Below are positions 27,401-42,900 of a DNA stretch of 64,000 nt, piece by piece. Both the position numbers and the translations under genes were made by a program. A model generated the notes under the pieces. It worked only from the letters and a program-made list of their open reading frames with translations, made no database searches and was not told the origin of the DNA. Every line of letters starts with the position of its first letter. Position 1 is the first letter of the stretch. This stretch comes from Dipetalonema caudispina (lineage: Eukaryota; Nematoda; Chromadorea; Rhabditida; Onchocercidae): the NCBI GenBank assembly GCA_013365325.1, contig JABVXV010000155.1:62001-126000 (forward strand), given 5' to 3'.

Positions 27401-30400
27401 ATATTTCTATCGGTAGATTAAATATGTAATAAATTAGCTAAAACAAGAATAAATTAATCAAATCATTGCTATTTTTCACATCTCACATAATAAAATATGC
27501 TGTTTTCAAATATTTAAATATCAAATATAATGCTTATCATCACTTTATTAATTGACCATTACCGTGTTATTTTAATAGGATTATAAAATACACTGCTTAC
27601 ATGGAAACAAAAAGAAAAATATTTATTGCTTTTTTTTAAGTTAAAATATATTTTGATTCGTGTTGGTATCGATTTGATAAATATTATCATCATGGAAGAT
27701 ATCGCAATGATGTGCATATCAATGGAACCATTTCGGATATGTACCTGTAATTGTCATGAATTCTCCTTTTGCTCAAGTTTTCTACTTGGAATCCTTCAGG
27801 TGAATACCTATTTTATTATCTAAATGATCAAAATTTACAAATTCAAATAATTCATCGGCAACTAAAATAATGGGAATATTCATCATACAATAATATAAGT
27901 AAGTTAGCAGCAAATTTTAGGAAAATGATAAGATTTTACGACAATTTTTGTTTTTTTTCCTTTCTTTTTTTTTTTTAGTTAGATCTCAAACAGTTTATCA
28001 AATGTTCAATGAATAATGAAAATGATGATGAATGGCTTGAATGTGGATCAATTTATTTTCAAGATATTGAATTTGAAATTCGGTTACCATTCTCATCGAA
28101 AAATTTGTATCTTATGGTTGAACGGAAAAAGTTTCTGATGTTGCACGACGAATATACGAAACGGTTCATTATAAAGCCAATTAATGAGCTAGACGGACAA
28201 AAAAAAAAAAAAAAAAAAAGTTGATGGAGTGGAAAAAAAAATCAATGATTTTTTTTTTTTTTTAGCTAGAGAAGATCATCTTTCTTACCTTTTTTACTCT
28301 TAGCGTGACCTTTCACCCTCATTAGCCTTTTATAATGCATTCCTGTAATCATCATTGCCTACAAATTTCTTTCACATAATCAGAAGAAGAGCGTAGTAAA
28401 GTTATAATTTTTAGAAACAGATTGCAATCTTCTTTTTAATATAATTAAATTTTGTTAAACTTTCTATATTTTTTTCTTTAAATCATTAAATGCTCTTTCT
28501 TCCCTTTTGTCTCACTAAAGAACGGAATGTTCATGCAACTTTTCGAAATGCATTTTTCTCGATTTGCAAATCTTCTAGGCTGTATTTTTTATGGCTCAAT
28601 GAGGCTAAATGTGGTTGCTACGGAAGTTTTGCATTTTTTGGCGAGGATGATTGGAGGTAACAGGAAAAATTTTTTTTTCAACATAAAAACATAATTGATA
28701 TATTTGTAACATAGAATGAGTAATTATTCATCTATAATTATTAATTGTATGAATTTTGCAATCATAAGATATTAGTGAGTTTTGTGACGAAGTAAGACAT
28801 GCAAGAAATATGTGTCAGAATTTAGGTAATTGTTTGTCAGCTAGAATTATTGTTAGCATAAGATTTTAGGTTATTGTTGCAAGGAAAATAAATTCTTGCA
28901 TTGTAACATTGTCGTAATTTATTAATTCATTCATTCAATGGAATAATTAATAAGAAATTTTTTTTTTCTTTTTTTTTTTTGTTATCTATGTCGTAAAACA
29001 AGAAATCAAATAAAGTAAAAATTCATACTGCTAATTCACTTATTTAATTCGAGTTCTTATTCCAATTTAAATCACATTCATGATTGTACTTCATATAGCA
29101 TTCAATTGATATGATCACATTTATCACATTTACTATAATTGATATTTTCGAAAATGCTAAAAATTCATTCATTTTGTAGTGGTTGTATTTTTATGGCTGA
29201 TTTTACGCAAAAACTTGCTCGACCACAAATAAATAATGAACCTAAACAACCTGGTTTTGGTCAGAGCATCATACATTCATCCACCAAGTACGTTTAAAAT
29301 TTTCATTTTACCTCTTTGATTGCTTAAATCCGATTTGAATTTTTCATATACATAATTTTTTAAGGTTATTCGATGAAGACAATCCCAGCATTATTACCTT
29401 TTCTAGCGAACATAAGGTACTTCCATAATTTGCAATAAATTTCGTATCTTCAAAATTTAGATCATACATGAAGTTATTTTTATGCAGTACATGTAACGTT
29501 TAACGTGTATCATGTTGTAGTACGTTTGACATGCATATCAATTTGTCTTTTGTATGATTATTGAACGTGTAGCAATATTTTATGGCAAGTAATTATCAGA
29601 TGTTAATATGGAAATGATACTGGCAGAATATAGTTAAAAAGAAGTTATAAAAGGAATGAAATATTAAAACTATTGAAAGAATAGATATTAGTGATTCAAA
29701 CTAATAATGATCTGGACAAATTGAACAGAATCACAAAAGATCAACCAAGACTGAATAACTCGAATTGTTGATTTTCTAATTCAACATGAATATGTTAACC
29801 AAAAAGTTCTTGTCATAGGCCCTGATCAGGGTTTCATGATCATGAGGTCGAAAGGTTATTGAAGTTATATGAACAAATAGTTCCACTTGTTCTTCTTTTA
29901 CTTCCTAGTCTTTTACTGCATTATGGAATGGATTTGTATAGTTCTAAAGTTAACATTCATTTTCAGGATAGTTTAGGCTGAATTTCGAAACATCCATTTA
30001 AAAATTTCATGTTTTGCAGAAATCGCGCACAACAATTTATCCCGACAATTCTGATACATATCAGGAAATTATAAAGTCTATGAGCATCTCGGGAACTCTT
30101 CTCGATGCTTACCATAATTTTTTGAATGTATATCAAATACAATGCAAGGATACCAATACAACAAATATATCCGATCGATTTAAATTGGTAGATACATTTA
30201 ATCATGTAAAGATTATGCTTTCAGTTAATGTAACATATATTTTGACAATAGCATAACGTATATTAGCTATGTTGAAATTTCAGGTTTCCGTAATCAGTTT
30301 CCGTCAAGCGATTTTATTTTTGCTTAATAGTTTATCGATAATATGATATTAGTTAAGACTTGATGGTTTTTTTTTTTCTGCAAATTATTAAGTGTAAAAT

Positions 30401-30873
30401 ATTTTATATAATTGAAGTTTTATCAAGATTTATTGGTTGAAAATTAATATTTAATGAAATAACTGATTAATAAATGGTATTGATCAAATATATTTGTAGA
30501 TTCGAAATGGCATCAATAATTTACATTTAAATGATATAAGAGTAGAAGGTCAAAGCAAGGAGAATATTTCGTCAAAACAAGAACTGTTACAACCAATGCG
30601 TACGTATGATATACAAAAGATATCATATGATCAACGACCTATTGATTGGGGCATTGACCCTAAAGCTATTTACGGATGGGGGAATATTTCTTCAATAACA
30701 AAGGTTTTCATTTATTTATTTCTTTAGTAATTATATTTTTTGATGATAACATTCGTATTTTAAAGATAATTTTAATGTTTTTAATTTTATCTGCAGTACT
30801 GTCTACAGTATTAAACTTTTACAAAATATTTTTTTATATTTCTTATTATTATTACTCCTTACTATTATTATTA

Positions 30874-30905
<32 letters not shown>

Positions 30906-33900
30906 GTTATTATTATTATTATTGTTACTAATATTATTATCATTATCATTACAACCATTATTATTACTACTACTGTTATCATTATTATTATTTACTATCA
31001 ACCTATTGAAATATTCACAAGTACTTCAAAATTGTTTATTTACCAACACCGAAATAGATCTTTCTTACACCACTGAGTGTCGAAGTTATACGACGACTTA
31101 CGGAACGAGCGGAAAAGATGCTAACAGCAATTAATCCAATTTCGGTAGTACAACATACCTATGCTTCATGTGCTTTCAAATGTCATAAGCAACCGATCAC
31201 CGAAAAAAATGTTGTTGTACCGGGTAAATTAAGCTTTTCATTTGTTGTATCAAAATATTGCTCATTCAATTCCAGTTTTGATTTCAAATTTAAACTTATC
31301 CCTATCACTTGAAAAATCATTTCCATCACTTCAATCATATTAAATGCCACAAAAGCTTCCTACGATTACCGATAACATATTTCAGATTCATTAGTACCTG
31401 AAGTGAGTGCTCATTTTGGTCTACCACCTCTTTACGTTACATTTTTCCAAGGAGCTATTATTGATGATGAGATGCTAAGAGGTAGTAAAGATGAAGATTA
31501 TTCCACCCGCTCTACCGCGGTACATTGTTCAGTTATGACGATTTATGGACAGGGATGTTATTTGAATATTTTCTCAAATAATCCAAATGTGAGTGATCGT
31601 AACAATAACTTTTGATTTAGTTTTTCTTCACTTAATTTTCAACTCAAAACAAAAAAAAAAAGGGAAGAAAACCTGAACTAAAATAAGTAAACGTTCAATG
31701 ATTGTTAAAATCAATGATTGTTAAAATTTTTTCATCTGTTTTTTTTACGAAAGAATAATTTTTCTGTTTTTTTTTTTTTTTTTTTTCAAATTAATCAGTG
31801 ATGCAAAAGTGAATTATTTCGTAAAAATAGAAAATTAGGCAAAATATTAACATATTTCTGCTGATAAATATAGGATATGCAAATAATATGCTTTGATGCA
31901 CATACGCTTTATCATGCCCAATTTGCAAAAATTGTTTATATGAGAGAAAGTAAGCCTTCGATCGATAATTGGCAAACAAATTTTTTAACAAATTGGCAGA
32001 AATTGGATATATCAAAAAGATTACGACATAGCAATTTAATCATTCTTAGTGGTATAATGCTATTTTATCATATTTTTCTCTTATTATTACTAATTAGTGT
32101 TTAATTAAAAAAAAAAACAACGCATATGTGTATTTAAATTTTTTTTTCTAAATCGATGTTTCGGCATTTTGGAATGTGTAAGACAGATAACAGAAGGTAT
32201 TTTTATCCTTTATCAGATGTGCCATCTGATAAAGGATAAAAATAATCGTTTGTAAATTAATAATTATGTCGAATATCACGATTATCACCATCATTATTCA
32301 TTGCTATCATTTATAATTTTTGAATATCAGAAAATTTTGAGCATATTAACAAATCATCCTTCAACATTGTACACAGCTATTGACAAGACGTTAAGGTTAT
32401 CTAATTCAGAAAATATAGAAAGTGATACTGAATAATGATAATGATAACGGTGTTGATCATAATAATTGTTGCTGTGAAATCACGATTTTTTACATTCTCA
32501 ATGAATTCAATGAATAAAAATAGTTTGCTAGAGGGAATAAATTTTATTTCATTATCAAATTAAATGAAAAATTATTCGGAATTCAAATTTTCCTTTCCAT
32601 CTTTCCTTTTCTCTCTTTCTTACACAATTATAATCTGTATATTTTATTACAGAGTTAAATGTGCCAAATATTCTTCTGAGAGGATTTATCAATCGTCGAA
32701 ATTTGTTGCATTTAATTAACGGTAGTGAAATTATCATTCGTACCGGCGAGCCACGCTTAAGGATTTCTTCCGGTAGTGAATATTGCGATAAACAAAGGTT
32801 CCAAATTAACTTTTCAATTTTGTTTTTTTTTGTGGAAGCGTTAAAAACTATTAAGTAAATAAACAAATAGATAAACAAATCATGCAATAATAATGATAAT
32901 TTAGCTTTGTATTACAACAAAACTATTTTATATTCAAGAAAGATATTTTTTGTACTTTACAAAAGTATAAACGTGATATTACACTTGTGTTTTAGTTAAT
33001 TCCATTAAAATTAAATATGATAAGATATGAGAATTTTAGTGATTCATTGTCAATTTTAAATAAAATTGAAGAATTTTTCCTTGTACTTTAGCGATGTGAC
33101 ATTACTACAATTAGCAGTAACGTCATCGCTGATATCTTGGCTTCATGTGATATATCAATTTCAACAATCTATTCATCATACATTAGTGAAATACGATGAA
33201 TGGCTTGATTTATGCATGTGTAAAGCATTGAGTGAAGCATTGGATTTACGCGATGATTTGGTTAAAATTTCATATTTTGTGATTTAAAATCTAAAATTTT
33301 GCAGAAATTATTTCAAACAAAATCGTCTAAATGATGAATTATCTATTCAAGGTTTGCATAAAAGCACATTTCAAAATTTTGAAATGAAAATAAAATTTTT
33401 TTTTCCCATTTTAATATGTTATTATTTGTTTCTCAAATAATCTGAGATATAATTTACCTTTCATCTCAGATTTTAACAGTATGTCAAAATTCACTGAATG
33501 AAGTAAAACGATATGCAATAGTAATGAGTACATGTGCAAGTTGCAAGTTAATGCTTTTCTTACTACATTGCTCAATGCAAAAGGATGAAACTAAGCGATA
33601 TAATTATTGGAAGGATCGATCACTATCATTAGAATCTTTTATTGCATCAAAATCGGACCGGAAATGTGCTTTAGTTGCATTATTGAATTCATGGAAAGAA
33701 TTACTTGAACCGCATATTAAGGTTAATTAATGCGTTAACAGTAAGATTAATTGAAGAAGGATAGATGAAGGAATGTCTAAATCAATGAATTTCATCAATC
33801 CTGATAGATTATCCAATAAAGAAGATGCAGTTGCAATACATTTGCATAAAATAATTAAATCTTCTGATAATACCTATCTCAAATTCCAAAATTATAACTT

Positions 33901-36900
33901 AAGATTATCAATTAATAAGTTGAACTGATAATGTATACTATTGTGATTGTATGGTTTACTGAATATTTTTGATCGGAAAACCTTAACTTTGGATTATATA
34001 ATTATTGCACATTAGTTTATATGACTAATTCTAACTTATTTTCAGTTCAATTTTAGTTCGTATTGTGGTTTTTCTTATTAGTTTACTTTTTATATCCCAT
34101 AGCTATCGTTAAATAGTTAAATTTAGTTTTAATTTTAGGTTACTGATTTGTTGACAGCTAAGAAATATTCTCGTGGTTTATTACCAGAAAATATCAAATC
34201 GATGTTAGAAGCATTACAAATTACTGGTGAAGATGGTATCACAACAGAACGAACTACAGGATCACTTTCGATATCTGGTCTCACAGCAAATTCGATTGTT
34301 GGAGGTGGTATTAGAGTAGGTACAGGTATAAAAATCATCACAAAATTTATTTTTTAAAGAACAAACAATCTTGAAAATTCATTTTTTTTTTTTTAATAAT
34401 ATCATGCTACAAAAAAAAGTTACATTTTTTTTAGGGATAACTGAAAATTTCACAATGAAACAATTTGATATCTTACCACTTGTATTTTTTTGGCCCTTAT
34501 TCAAGGTAAATTTTAAATTTAACTATAAATTTCTTCAAGCAGTCAGGAGAATACATAATTATAAGGGATAGAAATAACACATCCATCATTATTGTTTTTG
34601 TTTTCGATCACTTATCTTGGGATAAATTTTGGTTGTTTTGCAGAATTATCGCTTAGATACAAATATGCTATTCAAATTACTTCTTAAAAAACTTCATTTT
34701 TCATTTAAATTTATGATTGGAGAATTTAAGGTTTGTAATTTAATCATTTCTTTCCTTCTTTTTTGCTTGAATGAAATATGCCATTGTGATATTTGGCAAG
34801 AAAAAAAAGAGCTACGATTGTTCGACTGGACAAGTATAGATATAGTGAAGGATAAATTTGAAAGAAAATATAATATAATAAAAAATTGAAATAATTCATA
34901 ATAGGTCAGAATTAAAAATTCAAATAATTTGTATTAAAATTAAAATGATTCATGAAATAATTCATATTTAGTATTATCTTACTGCAAGTTAAATAGGATT
35001 TAAATTAGAGTTAACTTAAAAACTCAAATATTAATATCAAGAGGAAAAAGAATGTTATTCATATCAAGTTGATTCATTCATCCAAAAAAAGTGGTATGAA
35101 ACTGAACAATACTTCTGAATCGAATTAAATGTTTTTGTTGATTTTTAAAGTTCATCACGATGAATCAAAATTTCACTTTCAATACAAACATTTATCAATT
35201 ATAATGCTGTCAAGTGTTATTTTTATAATAAAATTTGTAACTGAGAATTTATCAATTTATTTATGACGATTACAAATCCATAAAGTGCTTGTTTGAAATT
35301 CATTTCTCAAAAATTTCATACATTTTCATGAAGAAGCAAAGTTTTGCAGACATACTTAGTTCAATCGAGAAGAAACAAAAATCAAATTGCTCAACAGCAA
35401 TCATTTTTATTTTTACTTTTGGATACAATAACTTTTGATGCTACATTTACTTACAATGTTGTAATGGATAATCAACAACTTAATGCAACAAAGTAAATCT
35501 TTCATCTAATTTTATAAAAAAACAAAAGAAAGAATTTTATTCATACAACGCTGTGTCTCAGAATTATTTATTAATTTTATTTCGAGAAGTGTTGATCAGA
35601 AGCATAAAATAACAAAAAATGTACTTCATTTTTGAAGTACTAATTGATCAAAGAACTACGTTAATAATTTAGGAATTGATCGAACAGTTTAGCTAATAAT
35701 TTTGGATTAATTTGAAATAACAAACAATTTAGTTAACAATTTAAAATTACACTAAAGTAATTTAGTAAAAATAAAAAAAAAAAAAATAATTAACGAGTAA
35801 ATTGAGACGTATGTATAAGAAATTAGTCGTGATTGATGATTTATTTAAAATCCAATTAACGTTTTACGTATAGTATTAATGCTGAACATATTCAAACAAT
35901 TTTTCCAATTGAAATTTGCTAAATAATTAAAGTAAATCTCATAAATTAATTATACTACTGTACTACCCAATTATTGCTACTTGTATATCTGATTAAATAT
36001 CATTTATTTTTCTAACACTATAATTCGTTGAAAAGTTTACATCATCGAAACGCTTCAGTAATCTATCCGTGAATACAGTAACTTAAATATTTTAACTTGA
36101 TATACAACTAGCAATAACTGGGTAGTACAGTAGCGTAATTAAATTGTGATTCTTAGGATTTAAAAAGTATTACTAAATTCATCGATTATGACGATTTAAA
36201 CAGACCACTAATTAAAAGTTAGTTAAAGTTATTATAAGTTTTGCCTAGCATATTATTTATTCCGTAAAAATTGAATAAATCCGGAATGAAATAACAGAAA
36301 TATTCGTTGCAATTTTCCTCTATTTTTGATCAAATTTATCAACTTCATTTTACACTTCCGATCATTTTACAGAGCATTTCTAATAATAAACGTGGAAACG
36401 CTTTTCCCACGAATTGAAATATTTTGCACGCAAACAGTTTTGCATTTGCTAGGCGAATTATTACAAAGTATTGCATACTGTATGGCTGATACAGCTACCG
36501 TAACATCAATGATTTATTTGGATGACACACAAAATTCTGTCAGTAAACCAAATGAATCAATTATCGTAGAAGATGGAGGTGGAAAGGAACAAAAATGGAT
36601 TCTTACAATGTTACATTTGTTTCATAGATACAAAATGAATATGTTTGTTTTATTATTTTCATTTACTTCAATTAATTTTAAATTAATTTATAAGTAAAAA
36701 ATAATGTTAAAGCAATTTTTTGACGTTGAAGTCATTAGCTTTGGCAATCTTTCGTCAGACTTCGATAATTCTTAATTCTTGATTTTATCCTTAAATAACT
36801 TTCCAACATTCTAATCATCGTATTTTGATAACACAAACAAATATTTTTGCTAATTTGTCCTTTATATGTTCTATTAATTTCTTCCATTATAATTTTTGTT

Positions 36901-39900
36901 TTTCAAGATTTCGAATTTTATGCTAATAAGGAAATACTCAGTTCTGATCTTTTGAATAATCTATTTATAAAAACAAATTATCCGTTTTTTTTCGACGGTT
37001 AACTTTTATGGCTTCTCTTAAATAATCATCGTTTCCAATCATATATTCCATCGTTTTATTGAAATCGAGCAACAAACATCTATAGACTATAATGAGAAAT
37101 GAAAAAATTTATGGGATGCAAAAGGATAATTTTAAAATATCGATTTATCATATTTACAGGCTTATGACTAGAGAACAAAAACCCGACACTGCAGAATTTT
37201 CGATTACAATTAATAATAATATTGTTATTTCGGCAGTTAAATTTGAATCAAAAATTATGCATCTTATCCTAATGCTGAGAATTTTCAACAGCAAGGTATG
37301 ATTAGCTAGATTTATTGGCATAGTCAGATAATCGTATCGTTTCGTAATATCCTACGTCAAATACGTCTGATACGTTCGTGCAGCGTATTCCTTAACATAC
37401 TTTTAGTATAACCCGGCATTTTCCCTAAATCATTGAATGCTATATGAATTATTTTTTACTATCAGTCTCCAAAGACATACATACTACTTTCAAACTCTCT
37501 TAAATAATAAATGCTCATCAACTTATTAATTTAAAATACGTCAAAACATGTAAGTTATAATTGAAATTTAGAAAAAAGAGTTAATTAATCAAAAAATTTG
37601 AAAAACGAATGATTAAATTTGATGAATTGTTCGTTGCAGATACGTCATAGCAACATATATTTTGTGGATAATCCAAAAAAAGCAGCTTATGAGGTTACAT
37701 TTGTAATTCAAGATATTAAAATGATGGTTACCGAGAAGGGAATACCTGATATAAATGCCATATTTCGTGGTTTACTCACTACGGTCATTGGTATTCATCG
37801 AAGGTTTGCTCACATTTTGTTTAATCGAAATTTAGCCAAGCTTAAATCTTTTTTTTTCTCTAAATACTTTGTTTTTCATTTGTCTCTTACAAAATTAAAG
37901 AAATGAATCTCTGGGAGAGATCATACACTTATGGTTTAATTAAAAGTGACAAGAAAAGCATAATAAAAAATAAATCTTTCTTTTCGCTTTGCAGACTTAT
38001 TCAAATTCAACAATTGATAGGAATATTGTTTAAAAAAAAAAATTCGAATTTGAAAGCATGCATTGCAAGCATTGCATGCATGGAAATGCGTGCATAAACC
38101 AAAAAAAAAAAAAAAAAACTGAATGCTTAGAGTATATGAAGCGAATAATTTGCAAAATTCTGTTCGTTTATCTGTGGAAAACATGCGATTAAATTACATC
38201 ATTGGAAGTTCATTTCTGATAAAAGCAGAAGATCAGAATGATGGTGATAACGCTGAAGAAGATAGGGAAGAAAATTTACCTGTAGTAAGTTTAATTAATC
38301 CATAATGATCATTTTCAGTTACTTCTTTTTGTTTCGAATATTTACATAATGAATTATTAATATAAAGCAATAATTAATCTACCTTTTCATAGATTTATAA
38401 AATTTCATACTGATATTTCAAAATATACGATAAATCACTCAATTAATTTGATAGTTGGATGAGTAAAAAATAAATTTTTGGATAAAATTTCATAATAAAT
38501 TGTTCTAAATATCAAATAAGCAAAATATATCCATCCATCTGTAAACTTCTAATTAACAGACTTTTTCGCGTTTGCTATTTTCTCGTCCTGTTATTAATTA
38601 CGTGGTAGAGAGGTGAAATTTATTATGACATTTTTTTATGATATAATTTTCGTTTTATTAACTTACCTTTTTTTTCTTTTTTCACAAATCGAATTGAAAT
38701 TGTTATATTATTAGTTCATAAAAATTTCTGCCACATTTTAAAATCTATCTCAAAAGTATTTCTCAAAAAGTTAATTTAAATTTTTTGTTACCATCATATA
38801 TTGGTTAGAAATAATCATCAATAATGTTAAAATTGAGATTAAATTTCAAAAACGTTACAAAGAAAGTTACTTTTTGTACAAGGTTATATCATACCTCAAA
38901 AATTGATTTAAATTCTTTAATACATTAGCATCAAACTTTTGAACCGTGTAATACATTGCCTTTTGTCAACGAATTATAAATTTCTGTTGTAGTCATTATC
39001 AGATGAACATCAGCCGATAAAAGAAAATCAACAAACAACTCAATTTAACTTTGATATCAAAATATTATATGGTGAAATGAATGCTAAAATTTCGTCAAGT
39101 GTTGCGGCAAAATATAATTTCAAAAATACGCATTGTTTTGGGATTTTGTAAGCATATCCTTTTTTGAATATTTCATTTATTTGTTCCAATATTCCTTTTT
39201 ATTATGTCCAAATAGTTTCTCTCATATGTTAGAATTTTTGAGTGGAAAAATATGGATGGAATTTGAAATCAAAAGGTAAGTTTTTTGAACCAAATTATTA
39301 TATAATGTAAATTATACTTTTGTCAAATGGAAATATAAATCGCAAATGTAAATTTTTGATTGTGTAACCTTTGGTTTAATTAAAAATTTTTTCTTTTCAT
39401 TGCTTTGTAGTACTATTCAATTCGTATTGGTTAGCCTTCTTCAGTAGTAATGGTAGTTATTTCATGAGATTTCGAAATTTATAGTAATAATTTTATATTT
39501 TTTATTTAAAGAAAAAATTTTAACCTTTTTTACAACAACTAATTGTTGTAATTAATTATTATATATATTATAATTAATTCAATTATGCATAGTTTTAAGC
39601 TAAGCTTAAAAATTTGTTTTAGTCCAAAAAAAGGTACAGTATCGATTGAAAATCATCTCATCACATATACATCATTTTATTCAAAAAAATTACCAAAATG
39701 GATACGATTAGGAAGTTTTTCGATTAAATTACCATCATTACTCATTGTATATGAGAAGTGTACAATAAATGAAAATGAAATTATCCGAATGGGTAATGAA
39801 GAAATTGTATGTACCAATGAATCATATGCTAATATTATTATCACTATTGGTGAGTGAATTTCTGATAAAGATATCACTTTTAATAAGATGTTAATATAAA

Positions 39901-42900
39901 AGGAAAAGAATAAAAGATAGAAAATTTTCATCTGATAAATCTATTATCATCACCATATAGTATGCAAAATTTCCAGATCATTTAAAACTTCCTAACATAT
40001 CATAATACCATAATACTAAACCAGAAAATAAAATGAAGTAGAAGAATTTAATGATCAAGCAATATTTGATTGTTGTAGGTAAAATTATGTACCTAAACTA
40101 TAATAGGCTATTATTGTTGCAAATTAAGCTAATCAAATTTATTTAGTGATTAAAAAAAAAAAAAAAAGGAAAAAAATGAATAAGAAAATTATCATTGAAT
40201 AGATCGAATAATTGGACGATATTCCATTACTGACATTAAATTTCCTGATCAATACAATTATTGTTCAGGAAGTTTGGATCAATCAATAAATACCGATGTA
40301 TTGAATATGTTATTATATTCACATGAAACAACAATTATGGAAGCTATGCATGTTATGAAAATTATCCGTAATTCAACGACATTCAATCGAAATTTATACA
40401 ATAATTCACCGTTTCTTTTTCAATTACAGGTTAAATTACCTATCTATTTTTCCTCTTTACAAATTTAATTTTATAAACGAAAAGAATAAGACAATGATGA
40501 TAGAGGAAAGATTGACGATAAATTGATTATTCCGGAAAGAAATCTCATTTTACTATAATTGATAGATTACTGAAACGTTTCAACGACGTAAACATTGCAA
40601 CGAATTATACCGCTTAGGAAATTATTTAATTTAATTTGCTAAGAGTATTATTTCACTTTTTATGTTCATCTTTAAATGATAGCATAAATTTTCGTCGATT
40701 GGAAATGATTAAACATTTGATTATATCAGTTAATATATTATCTTAGTGCTATGATTATATTTTTGCTAATTTCAGATATACTGTGAAAATGTTTCACCAT
40801 GGTTAAAGCTAACATTGACTGATACAACCAATACAGCATTTCGTATTACAACAGAAGTCGTCAATATATTCTTTATGGGTCGAAATATCTTAAATAACGA
40901 AATTTTCGAGGTTTCATTTTCCTAACTATCAAAAATGAAACTTTTTAATCAAATCTTGAAAAATATTTGATGAAATTGATCAAAGAGAAATTCAATATTA
41001 TCGTATTTTTCGCTAATGCAATATCCGCTATCATTTGACTTTAAAAAAAAAAAAGAAATGATAATATTTTTAATATGTTGTATTTATTATATTTATATTA
41101 TGTATATGGCATCTTTAAGTTTACTTATAAAGCTTTTAAAATTGAGCAACGAAAATTACAGAGGCAAATACTGGGTAATATATCGTTTTGTTTGAATTTC
41201 AAACTTGGACAAATGATTCGAAACGAAGCATTCCAAGAAGATGAACTACGAGAATTAGCTGATCTCACCACCAATGTTTGTCACTTAGCTTATTTGCTCA
41301 TTTATTTTTTTTTAGCTAAATTCATCAATATTATCTTTGTGCTTCAATTACTTGTGAAATCAATTATGGTTTATGGTAATTCAAATTCTCATATTTAAAT
41401 TACATTATCACTTGCTAAATTTAGAAGTGAAATTTTCTAATCATTCACTGAAAATCACGATAATGATACCATTATTGATCAGTTCTAGTTAATATCATTT
41501 CTCTAATACCAATTCATATAATCAGTTGTCAAATTTTTCAACTGAAAAATTCCAATTATTCAGGGGGAATTTTGATCATTCAGTATTTAAATTAATTTGC
41601 TTTCATCAAATATATCATTTTGTATGCTTTGATATTCAGATGATTCAGGCTTGCATATATAAATGCTATTAAAATAATGTTAATAATAATGAATTTGTAA
41701 TTAATTCATATAGCAAGACAATAAGCCAATGCTAATTCTTTCATTTAAGGAAAAGAAAATATTTATTAATTTGAGTAAATTATTAGTCTTGAATCTAATG
41801 AAAAATCTTGTAATAAACTTAATTTAATAATTCTTTATAGAAAAAGTTGTTTTAAAATTAAAATTTCAAGTGATTCATGCTTATAGACCATAAAACGATA
41901 GCGTTAAGGATATTTTTTTATCAGGATTTCGTATATCAATAAGTCTTTCCGGTTATAGAAAGTATTTAAATGTAATAGAAGAAAGATTGATAAGTATTTT
42001 AAAAAATAAAATTGAAGATTGACATTAATTTTCTTTTTTTTTCAGTTAATATGTACACTTAAATTCAGTCCTAAAAATGTTCCTGATGCTACCGTCATTT
42101 TTTCCCGTACCGTAATTTTATTCAAATTTCCGGCAATCATCAGAGTGTGTAATTAATTATACCATTTCTTCATTTATTGTATTTTATTTCTTAAACATGA
42201 TCGATTTAGCTTATCTAATTAAGCAAATACAGTAGTTTTCATTCGATTATTAGATGAAAATTGATTTACATGAATATAATCAAATTTATTTTAATTTTTT
42301 ATTTTGGACAACTTTTTCACTTTTTGGAAATTTAATTGTCATATTTTTCATTTCACTTGAAATTTCTTTCGCACTATTCGCATTTTGCACGATTTGCACT
42401 ATTCGCAAATTCCTTTTCGTCTCTGCCATTAAAAATTTTCCGTTTTTAGGCGAAAGATATTTTACGAGATTTTAGTCTATCACGCAGTTTTTGGATGAAA
42501 CAAAAAATGCGTCATACGATGCAAGCAGAAAGCGATTCATCACAGATGACATCACATAGTTCACTTTTAGTACTATTTTGCAGTATTTGGTTAATTGAAA
42601 AATAAGAATTTGAAAAGTTATCATAATCCAAAATCCGAAATTTTAATAAAATAATACCAAAAAGGTTATTCGAATAATTCCATAATAAAATGATTTATTT
42701 GTATTTATTAAATTTTGAATTGTTTCAATTAAGCTTTACAAATAGTTTAGTTTAGTTGAGGAAAAGTAGCCTAAATCAATTCATGCAAGATATTATGAAA
42801 TTTAATGCTATATCGATATGAATGAATTAAACAATTTCGTTTCAATGAATGTTTTTTCTTACTAAATTGAGAAATTCCGATATCTTCTGATTTCAGGTTA

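Noticed and set aside
30676..31134. Long open frame with a run of leucines
   Set aside because: It is the TTA microsatellite of an lpd-3 intron read as codons; the real exon at 31083-31222 uses another frame.
38055..38096. GCATGCATTGCA palindrome-like cluster
   Set aside because: Short overlapping words in an intron next to A runs; too small to distinguish from chance.
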